A stretch of 64,000 nt of DNA. Source: Variovorax sp. dw_308 (GTDB lineage: Bacteria; Pseudomonadota; Gammaproteobacteria; Burkholderiales; Burkholderiaceae_C). How positions within the stretch are numbered: position 1 is the stretch's first letter; every line of letters begins with the position of its first letter. Location of the stretch: the NCBI RefSeq assembly GCF_019207085.1, contig NZ_JAATOM010000010.1, positions 124,001 to 188,000 on the forward strand. Reading direction: 5' to 3'. The notes under the pieces are model-generated. The model saw only the letters and a program-made list of their open reading frames with translations. It was not told the origin of the DNA and did not search any database. Positions 29,387 to 37,385 of this stretch are shown here, in pieces. The position numbers and the translations under genes were made by a program.

Positions 29387-31132
29387 ATGAAAGCATCCCG
29401 TTTCTTTGTCTCTACCCTCAAGGAAGCGCCGACCGACGCTGAAGTGGCGAGCCATCGCCTCATGATGCGCGCCGGCATGATCAAGAAGCTTGGGGCGGGC
29501 ATCTATACCTATATGCCGATGGGCTTGCGCGTGATCCGCAAGGTCGAGGCGATCGTGCGCGAGGAGATGGACCGCGCCGGGGCCGTCGAGCTGGCCATGC
29601 CCGTGGTGCAGCCCGCCGAGCTGTGGCAGGAGAGCGGCCGCTTCGACAAGATGGGGCCGGAGCTGTTGCGCATCAAGGACCGGCATGACCGCGATTACGT
29701 GGTGCAGCCGACCAGCGAAGAGGTGGTGACCGACATCGCACGCCAGGAGATCCGCAGCTACAAGCAGTTGCCGCGCAACTTCTACCAGATCCAGACCAAG
29801 TTCCGTGATGAGCGCCGCCCGCGCTTCGGCCTGATGCGGGGCCGCGAGTTCACGATGAAGGACGCCTACAGCTTCGACCGCGACCTCACGGCGGCCAAGG
29901 TCAGCTACCAGAACATGGCGCAGGCCTACCGCCGAATCTTCGACCGCTTCGGCCTGACCTATCGCGCGGTAGCGGCCGACAGCGGCGCCATCGGCGGGGA
30001 CATGAGCGAGGAGTTCCAGGTGATCGCCGCGACCGGCGAGGATGCGATCGTCTATTGCCCCGACAGCGACTACGCGGCCAACATGGAGAAGGCCGAGGCG
30101 ATGGCGCCGGCCGGCCCGCGCCCCGCGGCTTCCAATGCGCTCGCGAAGACGCCGACGCCGGGCAAGGCCACCTGCGAAGACGTCGCCGTTCTGCTCGGCG
30201 TGCCCCTGGCTACCACCGTCAAGTCGCTGGTGCTCGCGACCGACAAGCTCGACGCCAAGGGCAACATCGTCGGCGCACAGGTCTGGCTGTTGCTGCTGCG
30301 CGGCGACCATGACATGAACGAGATCAAGGTCAGCAAGGTCCCTGGCCTCGATGCGGGCTTCCGCTTTGCATCGCTCGGCGAAATCGAGGAGCATTTCGGC
30401 TGCAAGCCCGGCTACCTCGGACCGCTGAACATGAAGAAGCCCGTCAAGCTGATCGCCGACCGTGAAGTGGCCGTGATGGCCGACTGGATCACGGGCGCCA
30501 ACGAGGTCGACTTCCACATGACCGGCGTGAACTGGGGCCGCGATCTGCCCGAGCCGGACCTGGTCGCCGATCTGCGCAATGTGGTCGCGGGCGACCCGTC
30601 GCCCGACGGCAAGGGCGAACTGGCGATCGAGCGCGGCATCGAGGTCGGCCATGTGTTCGTGCTGGGCACCAAGTACAGCCGGGACATGAACGCCACCTTC
30701 CTCGACGAAGGCGGCAAGCCGCAGTTCCTGGAGATGGGTTGCTACGGCATCGGCATCACGCGGCTGCCGGCAGCGGCGATCGAGCAGAACCATGACGAGC
30801 GCGGCATCATCTGGCCGGACGCGATCGCGCCGTTCACCGTGGTCGTCTGCCCCATCGGCATGGATCGCAGCGCGGACGTCAAGGCCGCCGCGGAAGCGCT
30901 GTACGAAGAGCTTCGCGGCGCAGGCGTCGACGTGCTGCTGGATGATCGCGGCGAGCGCCCCGGTGCGATGTTTGCCGACTGGGAGCTGATCGGCGTGCCG
31001 CACCGGATCGTCGTGTCCGACCGCGGCATCAAGGAAGGCCAGTACGAGTACCAGCATCGCCGCGACACGGCTGCGACCAAGGTGCCGGCGGCGGAGGCTG
31101 CGGCCCACATCCGGGCCAAGCTCGCGGCATGA
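29387..31132 (+). CDS. proS: Prolyl-tRNA synthetase (bacterial type with editing domain)
   Basis: 581 residues. It has class II catalytic motifs in the N-terminal half (RDERRPRFGLMRGREFTMKD contains motif 2), an inserted YbaK-like editing domain at about residues 225-405 that removes mischarged Ala, and a C-terminal anticodon-binding domain. It charges tRNA-Pro. Full-length and ordinary in layout. Nothing in the 115-bp upstream gap beyond a likely divergent promoter region. Confidence 0.97.
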   Translation: MKASRFFVSTLKEAPTDAEVASHRLMMRAGMIKKLGAGIYTYMPMGLRVIRKVEAIVREEMDRAGAVELAMPVVQPAELWQESGRFDKMGPELLRIKDRHDRDYVVQPTSEEVVTDIARQEIRSYKQLPRNFYQIQTKFRDERRPRFGLMRGREFTMKDAYSFDRDLTAAKVSYQNMAQAYRRIFDRFGLTYRAVAADSGAIGGDMSEEFQVIAATGEDAIVYCPDSDYAANMEKAEAMAPAGPRPAASNALAKTPTPGKATCEDVAVLLGVPLATTVKSLVLATDKLDAKGNIVGAQVWLLLLRGDHDMNEIKVSKVPGLDAGFRFASLGEIEEHFGCKPGYLGPLNMKKPVKLIADREVAVMADWITGANEVDFHMTGVNWGRDLPEPDLVADLRNVVAGDPSPDGKGELAIERGIEVGHVFVLGTKYSRDMNATFLDEGGKPQFLEMGCYGIGITRLPAAAIEQNHDERGIIWPDAIAPFTVVVCPIGMDRSADVKAAAEALYEELRGAGVDVLLDDRGERPGAMFADWELIGVPHRIVVSDRGIKEGQYEYQHRRDTAATKVPAAEAAAHIRAKLAA

Positions 31133-31217
31133 ACGCCGCCCGGCCGCTCCAAAGGCGCTCACACCGCAGCGCGCAGCGCGGAGGTTGTCCGGTGTCCGGA
31201 TCGCCGGAGGTCTACAG

Positions 31218-31853
31218 GTGAGTCTTTCGCGGCGTTCATGCCTGGGCGCCGCGGCAGCCGGTGCGCTGTCGATGGCGCTGCCGCGCATGGCATTGGCCGG
31301 GGCGCAACTGGAGGAGCCGATGATCGACGCGGTGCGCAATGCGCTGACGGCGTCGATACACAGCAGCGCGCCGCCGATCCCGGAGTTCAATGACACCGCG
31401 TCGAGGCTGGCCTACCTGCGATGGCTCGGCGAGATGAGCGAGCGCCTGAAGAAGAAGCTGCCGGAGCCTCAGGCGCGCATCGAGTTCCTGCAGACGGTCT
31501 GGTACGAGACCCGTCGCTCGGCGCTGGAAGTGAGCCTGGTGCTGGGTCTGATCCAGGTGGAGAGCAACTTCCGCAAATTCGCGGTGTCCAGCGCCGGGGC
31601 GCGCGGCCTGATGCAGGTGATGCCGTTCTGGACGCGTGTGATCGGCGATGGTGATGCGGCGCAGTTGTTCCGCATGCAGACCAACCTGCGCTTCGGCTGC
31701 GTCATCCTGCGCCACTACCTGGGCCTGGAAAACGGCGACCTGTTCCTGGCGCTGGGCCGCTACAACGGCAGCCGGGGCAAGTCGCCCTATCCGGATGCCG
31801 TGTTCGCCAACCAGCGCAACTGGAAGTTCGTGGATCGTCCGTCAGCCGATTGA
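31218..31853 (+). CDS. Lytic transglycosylase (SLT domain) with Tat-like signal
   Basis: 211 residues from a GTG at 31218, chosen because GGAGG lies 7 bases upstream; a TTG 11 codons upstream is the alternative. The N-terminus SLSRRSCLGAAAAGAL has twin arginines before a hydrophobic stretch, a possible Tat export signal. The SLT fold shows the catalytic Glu115 (QVESNF), GARGLMQVMPFW and the RYNGSRG segment. Such enzymes cleave murein with 1,6-anhydro-MurNAc formation. The 3' end overlaps the convergent CorC-like gene by 12 bp. Confidence 0.87.
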   Translation: MSLSRRSCLGAAAAGALSMALPRMALAGAQLEEPMIDAVRNALTASIHSSAPPIPEFNDTASRLAYLRWLGEMSERLKKKLPEPQARIEFLQTVWYETRRSALEVSLVLGLIQVESNFRKFAVSSAGARGLMQVMPFWTRVIGDGDAAQLFRMQTNLRFGCVILRHYLGLENGDLFLALGRYNGSRGKSPYPDAVFANQRNWKFVDRPSAD

Positions 31854-33143
31854 ACCGGTGCCGCGCGTGACCATCACCTGGTCGATCCGGTAGCTGTCCA
31901 CGTCCATCACCTCGAAGGTGTGGCCGCCCGCGACGACGCGGTCCGTGCGCCGTGGCACGCGGCGCAGCATCACCATGAGGAAGCCGGCCATCGTCTCGTA
32001 TTCATCGGCATGGGGGAGGGTCTCGATGTCGAGTGCGCGCAGCACGTCCTGGATCGGGGTCACGCCATCGATCAGCCAGGAATTGTCGTCGCGACGGATG
32101 ATCTGCGGTTCCTCGTCGAGGCCGCTGACCAGGTCGCCCATCACCGTGCTCATCACGTCGTTGAGCGTGATCACTCCGACGACAAGGCTGTATTCGTTGA
32201 CGATGATCGCGAAGTCCTCGTGCGCCTGCTGAAACTGCTCGAGCACCTCGGTGAGCGAGAGCCGGTCGGGCACCACGAGCGCCTTGTGCAGAGGCACGCC
32301 CTGGTCGAGCGCCAGCGGCTGGCCGCTCAGCACGCGCTGGAACATGTCCTTGGCATCGACATAGCCGAGCACATGGTCGATGTCGCCATCGCAGACCGGA
32401 TAGGCGGAGAAGGGCTCGGCCACGATGCGGGCGCGCAGCACGGACTCGGGGTCGTCCTTCTGGAACCATGCGATGCGGTCGCGCGAGGTCATGACGCTGC
32501 TGACGAGGCGCGTGTCGAGTTCGAACACGTTGGCGATCACCTGCTGCTCCCGTACGGCCAGCACGCCGGCACGGGCGCCGGCCTCGGTCATGGCGAGGAT
32601 GTCTGCGGAGGTGATCTTCTCGTCGCGCTGCAGCGGCATGCCGAGCAGCTTGAACAGGCCATCGGTGCTGCGCGTGAACAGCCACACCAGCGGCTTGAAG
32701 GTGGTGATGAGCACATTCATCGGCCCGACCATGCGCACGGCCAGGCGCTCCGGATCGGACATGCCCAGGCGCTTGGGGAACAGGTCGGCGAACACCAGGA
32801 ACAGCGAGATCACCACGACGAAGGAACAGGCGAATGCCCAGCGCGCAGCCGCTTCCGGGCTCGTCCATTGCTCGAACACTTGCACGAACCAGGGGGAGAA
32901 CGCGCCTTCGCCCACCACGCCACCGAGGATCGCGACCGCGTTGAGGCCGATCTGCACGACGGTGAAGTAATGGCCGGGCTGCTCCTGCACACGCAGCACA
33001 CGATCGGCGCGCGGATCGCCCTCGTCAGCCATCTGGCGCAGTCGCAGGCGGCGCGACGCGGCGAGCGAGATCTCGGCAAGCGAGAAGAAAGCACTCGTCG
33101 CGATGAGGAGGGCAATGAGGAAGAGGCTTTGGGTCAGGGACAT
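31842..33143 (-). CDS. CorC/HlyC-type membrane protein (DUF21, CBS pair, CorC_HlyC domain)
   Basis: 433 residues. The N-terminal DUF21 (CNNM) membrane region spans about 1-180 with several hydrophobic helices; two CBS motifs follow (about 195-320; FQKDDPESVLRARI, EYSLVVGVITLNDVM), and a C-terminal transporter-associated domain (GDLVSGLDEEPQI, then DGVTPIQDVL). Members are called hemolysin-like, but CNNM/CorC relatives are implicated in Mg2+/Co2+ efflux, so hemolysis is not implied. It is downstream of an AAA+ ATPase with a strong inverted repeat between them. Confidence 0.9.
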   Translation of the reverse strand: MSLTQSLFLIALLIATSAFFSLAEISLAASRRLRLRQMADEGDPRADRVLRVQEQPGHYFTVVQIGLNAVAILGGVVGEGAFSPWFVQVFEQWTSPEAAARWAFACSFVVVISLFLVFADLFPKRLGMSDPERLAVRMVGPMNVLITTFKPLVWLFTRSTDGLFKLLGMPLQRDEKITSADILAMTEAGARAGVLAVREQQVIANVFELDTRLVSSVMTSRDRIAWFQKDDPESVLRARIVAEPFSAYPVCDGDIDHVLGYVDAKDMFQRVLSGQPLALDQGVPLHKALVVPDRLSLTEVLEQFQQAHEDFAIIVNEYSLVVGVITLNDVMSTVMGDLVSGLDEEPQIIRRDDNSWLIDGVTPIQDVLRALDIETLPHADEYETMAGFLMVMLRRVPRRTDRVVAGGHTFEVMDVDSYRIDQVMVTRGTGSIG

Positions 33144-33192
33144 GGCACGATCTCTACAGACCGTGATGGTGCCACGACCTGGACGGGGCTCC

Positions 33193-33218
33193 GGACAAGT
33201 CCTGCGCAGGACCTGTCC
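33193..33218. repeat. Strong palindrome between the AAA+ ATPase and CorC-like genes
   Basis: The 26-bp sequence GGACAnGTCCTG / CGCAGGACnTGTCC is an almost perfect inverted repeat (one unpaired pair of positions), followed at 33220-33232 by GGGCA-GCC-TGCCC. No T-run follows on either strand, so it could be a transcript-processing hairpin or factor-dependent terminator rather than an intrinsic terminator. Confidence 0.55.
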
Positions 33219-33242
33219 CGGGCAGCCTGCCCAGCCACCAAG

Positions 33243-34238
33243 CTATTGCACGAACCCCATGCGGCTCTTGTTCGCGCTGGCGCGTGGCAGGTCGTCGACG
33301 CGCACTTCGTCGCGGTGCGCGAGGCGCGCGTTGCCGAAGCCGGTCATCAGCGCGCGGCGCATCTCGCGTGGCGCCAGCGTGGCCAGTTGGTCGATGACGT
33401 CGTCCGAGGGCTCCGGGTTGAGCAGGCGGCCCCAGTCGTGTTCGGCGCGGATCGATGCATAGAGGCTGCGCGCGATCTGGCGCGAGGCCTCGGGCGTGGG
33501 CACCTCGATCTCGAACACGTTCATGCGGTTGAGGATCGGCTCGGGAATGTTGCGCTCGTCATTGGCCGTGGTGATCCAGATGACCTGGCTGGCGTCGATG
33601 GGGATCTCTGCGAACTCGTCGATGAAGTTGTGGGCGGTGTCGTGCTCCAGCAGGTTGTAGAGCGCGCCGAGCGGGTCGTATTGGGCGTCGGCGCCAGCCT
33701 TGTCGATCTCGTCGACCACCATGACCGGGTTGGCGTACTGGCCGTCGACCAGCGTCTCGAACACCTTGCCCGGCTTGGCGCCCTTCCATTGCGAGGATGA
33801 GCCCGAGAGCAGCCAGCCCGCGGTCATCGAGTTCATCGGCACGAGGGACATGCCGGTGCCGAGCAATTCGGCCAGCTTCTTCGCGAAGTGCGTCTTGCCG
33901 ATGCCGGGCGGGCCGAGCAGGAGCATTGGCGTGACTTCGAGGCCGTCGCGGCTGTCCTGCGCGAGCGCCACGTGCCGCCGCACGTCGTCGAGGACTTCGG
34001 TGAAGTTGGGCAATTGCGCGTAGAGGGCGGCCATCTCGGGCACGCCGCTGGGCTTGACCTGGAAGCGCTCCGGACCGCGCTCGAGCATGCGTTCGTAGGT
34101 GGTGCGGAGGTTTTCGTGGTCCCGGTCGGGCAGCTTGGCGAGCTTGCGCTCGACGTCGTGCGTCTGGAACACGCTGCGCAGGTTGGCCACCGGCAGCTGG
34201 AAGGCAGGGGAAGCGGGGACGAGACTGCGGGAATCCAT
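33243..34238 (-). CDS. AAA+ ATPase (Lon-like ATPase module)
   Basis: 331 residues with a Lon-type AAA+ core: Walker A GPPGIGKTH, Walker B VMVVDEIDK, sensor-1-like WITTANDERN and a C-terminal lid (PREMRRALMTGFGNARL). No protease domain is fused, so it acts as a stand-alone ATPase. The start ATG (MDSRSLVPAS) has GGAGGT 6 bases upstream, which decides against the longer in-frame reading. Substrate and partner are unknown; the downstream gene encodes the CorC-like membrane protein. Confidence 0.87.
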   Translation of the reverse strand: MDSRSLVPASPAFQLPVANLRSVFQTHDVERKLAKLPDRDHENLRTTYERMLERGPERFQVKPSGVPEMAALYAQLPNFTEVLDDVRRHVALAQDSRDGLEVTPMLLLGPPGIGKTHFAKKLAELLGTGMSLVPMNSMTAGWLLSGSSSQWKGAKPGKVFETLVDGQYANPVMVVDEIDKAGADAQYDPLGALYNLLEHDTAHNFIDEFAEIPIDASQVIWITTANDERNIPEPILNRMNVFEIEVPTPEASRQIARSLYASIRAEHDWGRLLNPEPSDDVIDQLATLAPREMRRALMTGFGNARLAHRDEVRVDDLPRASANKSRMGFVQ

Positions 34239-34360
34239 GAGACACCTCCGGTTTCGAACACTTCGATACAGCAGCATAAGCCGTGCCCGAAGCCGGTGTC
34301 TGTCTAAGTTTTCTCGTTTTCGGGTTTTTGCGACAGGGAATCGCAAGTCGCGTCGCTCGC

Positions 34361-34864
34361 CTACACGCCGCCGTGCGGGTGCGTGGGGTCGACCCAGAGC
34401 ACGGTGTCCGGCTTTTCGACGGGCTCGATGTCGAGGTTGATGGCCACGGCCTGGCCGTCGCTGCGGCACAGCACGCAGTGCAGGGCCTCTGTCTCGCTGG
34501 CGTTGATTTCCTGGTGCGGCACGTAGGGCGGCACGTAGATGAAATCGCCGGGACCGGCTTCCGCGGTGAATTCCAGGTGCTCGCCCCAGCGCATGCGGGC
34601 CTTGCCGCTCACCACGTAGATCACCGACTCCAGGTGGCCGTGGTGGTGGGCGCCAGTCTTGGCGTTGGCATGGATGGTGACGGTGCCGGCCCAGAGCTTC
34701 TGCGCGCCAACGCGTGCGAAGTTGATGGCGGCCTTGCGGTCCATGCCCGGCGTTTGCGCGGTGTTGCCGTCAAGCTGATTGCCGGGGATGACGCGCACGC
34801 CGTCGTGCTTCCAGGCGGGTTCGCCGTCTTCGCCGTGCGAATGTTCGGCGTGATCGTGGCTCAT
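34361..34864 (-). CDS. Cupin-domain protein
   Basis: 167 residues with one cupin barrel. Metal-ligand motif one is seen as GAHHHGHLESVIYVVSG and motif two as PGDFIYVPPYVPHQE, giving a His/His/Glu + His set. The N-terminus is His/Glu-rich (MSHDHAEHSHGED) and may bind metal. The reaction is unknown; related single-domain cupins include dioxygenases and isomerases. It is 45 bp downstream of the glutaredoxin gene in the same direction. Confidence 0.85.
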   Translation of the reverse strand: MSHDHAEHSHGEDGEPAWKHDGVRVIPGNQLDGNTAQTPGMDRKAAINFARVGAQKLWAGTVTIHANAKTGAHHHGHLESVIYVVSGKARMRWGEHLEFTAEAGPGDFIYVPPYVPHQEINASETEALHCVLCRSDGQAVAINLDIEPVEKPDTVLWVDPTHPHGGV

Positions 34865-34909
34865 GTCAGCTCAGCTCCCGTGCGCGGGCGGCGCTCATTG
34901 CCGCCTCGA

Positions 34910-35233
34910 TCAGGCGGTGGCGTTGATGACCTGCTGCAACTCGCCGGACTCGTACATCTCCATCATGATGTCCGAGCCGCCGATGAACTCGCCCTTGACA
35001 TAGAGCTGAGGAATGGTTGGCCACTGGCTGTATTCCTTGATGCCCTGGCGGATGCCGTCGTCTTCCAGCACGTTGACCGTCTTGAGCGATCGGGTGTCGA
35101 CGCCGACGGCCTTGAGGATCTGGATGGCGCGGCCGGAGAAGCCGCACATGGGGAAGCTGGCATTGCCCTTCATGAAGAGCAGGATGTCGTTGGTCTTGAC
35201 GAGGTCGTCGATGCGTTGCTGGGCGTCGCTCAT
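34910..35233 (-). CDS. grxD: Monothiol glutaredoxin, Grx4 family (CGFS)
   Basis: 107 residues with the monothiol active site CGFS at residues 30-33 and the WPTIPQLY cis-Pro segment and GGSDIM glutathione-binding loop. CGFS glutaredoxins bind a glutathione-ligated [2Fe-2S] cluster and pass it to Fe-S proteins. It follows prmC by 34 bp in the prfA-prmC direction. Confidence 0.96.
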   Translation of the reverse strand: MSDAQQRIDDLVKTNDILLFMKGNASFPMCGFSGRAIQILKAVGVDTRSLKTVNVLEDDGIRQGIKEYSQWPTIPQLYVKGEFIGGSDIMMEMYESGELQQVINATA

Positions 35234-35267
35234 GGGCAGGCTCCTTGGGTAGGTGGGTTGGGGCGGA

Positions 35268-36113
35268 TTATTTCACCGTGTGCCAGATCGCGCCGGAGCA
35301 GCGGGCGATGCCGGCAAGGTCGTCGCGGCTTTGTGCGTCGGCGAAACCCCGTTCGGTGAGAAGGGCGCGGACGGCAGGGGCCTGGTCGAAGCCGTGTTCG
35401 AGCAGCAGCCAGCCGCCGTCGGCAAGGTGGGCGGGGGCTTGCCGGATGATCTGGCGGATGTCGTCGAGGCCATCCGGGCCGGAGGCGAGCGCGCTCAAGG
35501 GCTCGTGGCGCAGGGCGGCGAGGTGGGCGTCGTCAGCGGCGATGTAGGGCGGGTTGGAGACGATGAGGTCGTAGCCGGCGTCCGCGCCGGCCAGCCAGTC
35601 GGCCTGGGTGAATCGCACCGGAAGTCGAAGGCGCTTGGCATTGGCGCGTGCGACTTCCAGCGCGGCCGCGCTGGCGTCGACCGCATCGACTTTCGAGGCG
35701 GGGCGGGCGTGCTGGAGCGCCAGCGCGATCGCGCCGCTGCCCGTGCCGAGGTCCAGCACGCGCGATGCGGCCGAGGCCGACATGAGTGTGAGAGCCCAGT
35801 CGACCAGGGTTTCCGTGTCCGGCCGAGGGACCAGCACGCGCCCATCGACCTGCAGTGCGAGGCCGTGGAACTCCTTTTCGCCGAGCAGGTAGGCGGCAGG
35901 CTCGCCGGCGGCGCGGCGGGTGCAGAGCGCTTCGAATGAATTCCAAGCCGCCGGCGGCAGTTCGTCGGTGTCATGCGAGAGCAGCCACGCGCGCTCGTGC
36001 ACTGGCCGGTCCAGCGCATGCAGCAAGAGCAATTGCGCATCGAGCCGGTCAACGCCGAGCGTTGCCGCCGCCCGCAGCGCTTGCACGATCGTCATCGTCA
36101 TCGTCATCGACAT
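35268..36113 (-). CDS. prmC: Peptide chain release factor N5-glutamine methyltransferase
   Basis: 281 residues. The Rossmann-fold SAM motif VLDLGTGSGAIALAL and the catalytic NPPY (SNPPYIA) are present, with the N-terminal helical domain that binds release factors. PrmC methylates the Gln of the GGQ motif in RF1/RF2. The 5' end repeats ATGACG, so four in-frame ATG codons (MSMTMTM) occur at 36113, 36107, 36101 and 36095; the first shares one base with the prfA stop (TGATG). Confidence 0.94.
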   Translation of the reverse strand: MSMTMTMTIVQALRAAATLGVDRLDAQLLLLHALDRPVHERAWLLSHDTDELPPAAWNSFEALCTRRAAGEPAAYLLGEKEFHGLALQVDGRVLVPRPDTETLVDWALTLMSASAASRVLDLGTGSGAIALALQHARPASKVDAVDASAAALEVARANAKRLRLPVRFTQADWLAGADAGYDLIVSNPPYIAADDAHLAALRHEPLSALASGPDGLDDIRQIIRQAPAHLADGGWLLLEHGFDQAPAVRALLTERGFADAQSRDDLAGIARCSGAIWHTVK

Positions 36114-37204
36114 CAGGCGGGCAGGACGGAGGATTCCAGCTCCGCCAACTGCTCGGCCTCGCGCGCCGCCTGCAGCGCAGCCAGCACTTCGCCGAGGTCG
36201 CCCTCCATGATCGCCAGCAGCTTGTAGAGCGTGAGGTTGATGCGGTGATCGGTGAGCCGGCCCTGCGGGAAGTTGTAGGTGCGGATGCGGTCGGAGCGGT
36301 CGCCGGTGCCGATCAGGCCCTTGCGCTCGGCCGCGTCCCTGGCGGCGCGTTCGCTGCGGTCCTTTTCCTGGATGCGTGCGGAGAGCACCTGCAGCGCCTT
36401 GGCCTTGTTGCGGTGCTGCGAGCGGTCGTCCTGGCACTCGGCCACGATGCCGGTCGGGATGTGCGTGATGCGCACGGCTGAGTCGGTCTTGTTGATGTGC
36501 TGGCCGCCGGCGCCGCTGGCGCGGTAGGTGTCGATGCGCAGGTCGGCCGGGTTGATCTGCACGGCGACCGCCTCGTCGGGCTCGGCCAGCACGGCGACGG
36601 TGCAGGCGCTGGTGTGGATGCGGCCTTGCGTCTCGGTGGCGGGCACGCGTTGCACGCGGTGGCCGCCCGATTCGAAGCGCAGCTTGCCGAACACGTCGTC
36701 GCCGATCACTCGGATCACGACTTCCTTGAAGCCGCCGAGTTCGCTGGGCGAATCGCTGACGATCTCGCAGCGCCAGCCGGCGCGCTCGCAGTAGCGCGTG
36801 TACATGCGCAGCAGGTCGCCGGCGAACAGCGCCGATTCGTCGCCGCCGGTGCCGGCGCGGATTTCGACGAAGGCGTTGCGCGCATCGTCAGGGTCCTTGG
36901 GCAGCAGCAGGCGTTGCAGTTCGTCTTCGAGCTTGACCAGCTCTTCCTCGGCGGAGGCGATTTCCTCCTGCGCCATCTCGGCCATGTCGGGGTCGTCCAG
37001 CATTTCGCGCGCGCCGGCCAGGTCGGTTTCGCGCTGCTTGAAGCGCAGGTAGCGCCCGGCGATCTGCGTGACCTGGGCGTGTTCCTTCGACAAGACCCGG
37101 TACTGGGCCATGTCGGCCATGATGTCTTCGCGCGAGAGCAGGAAGTCGAGTTCTTCGAGGCGCCGGGCGTAGCGGTCGAGTTGCTGGCGGAGGAAGGTTT
37201 TCAT
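36113..37204 (-). CDS. prfA: Peptide chain release factor 1
   Basis: 363 residues. It carries the RF1 codon-recognition tripeptide PAT (188-190) and the hydrolysis motif GGQ (233-235, GAGGQHINKT). It releases peptides at UAA and UAG. The start MKTFLRQQL was chosen; the upstream in-frame extension is translation of the intergenic inverted repeat. Coupled to prmC, which modifies its GGQ. Confidence 0.97.
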   Translation of the reverse strand: MKTFLRQQLDRYARRLEELDFLLSREDIMADMAQYRVLSKEHAQVTQIAGRYLRFKQRETDLAGAREMLDDPDMAEMAQEEIASAEEELVKLEDELQRLLLPKDPDDARNAFVEIRAGTGGDESALFAGDLLRMYTRYCERAGWRCEIVSDSPSELGGFKEVVIRVIGDDVFGKLRFESGGHRVQRVPATETQGRIHTSACTVAVLAEPDEAVAVQINPADLRIDTYRASGAGGQHINKTDSAVRITHIPTGIVAECQDDRSQHRNKAKALQVLSARIQEKDRSERAARDAAERKGLIGTGDRSDRIRTYNFPQGRLTDHRINLTLYKLLAIMEGDLGEVLAALQAAREAEQLAELESSVLPA

Positions 37205-37238
37205 CGGGGTCGGGATTCGGAAATTCGGGAGCGGGAAC

Positions 37239-37341
37239 CGAACGCAGAGGGCGCAAAGGTTTCGCAGAGTCGCAAAAGGATGCAAAGAAATTTTGGAGGT
37301 CCTTTTGCGACCTCCGCGGATCTTTGCGCCTTCTGCGTTCG
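37239..37341. repeat. Imperfect 103-bp inverted repeat between hemA and prfA
   Basis: The left arm starts CGAACGCAGAGGGCGCAAAG (37239-37258) and the right arm, read on the other strand from 37341, starts CGAACGCAGAAGGCGCAAAG. The arms continue with CGCAGAG/CGCGGAG, then GTCGCAAAAGGA in both, with about 8 unpaired bases in the middle. The whole gap could fold as one long hairpin in the hemA-prfA transcript. Sequences of this kind occur dispersed in many proteobacterial genomes. Confidence 0.75.
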
Positions 37342-37385
37342 GCTGTCCGCATTCGACAGCGGACGCGCGGGGCGTGAGAGCGTCG

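Noticed and set aside
29144..31396. 750-codon minus-strand frame opposite proS
   Set aside because: Shadow of proS with no domain or motif.
31842..33143. Hemolysin function for the CorC-like gene
   Set aside because: The family name is historical; the domain set points to a CNNM/CorC-type membrane protein and nothing indicates cytolysis.
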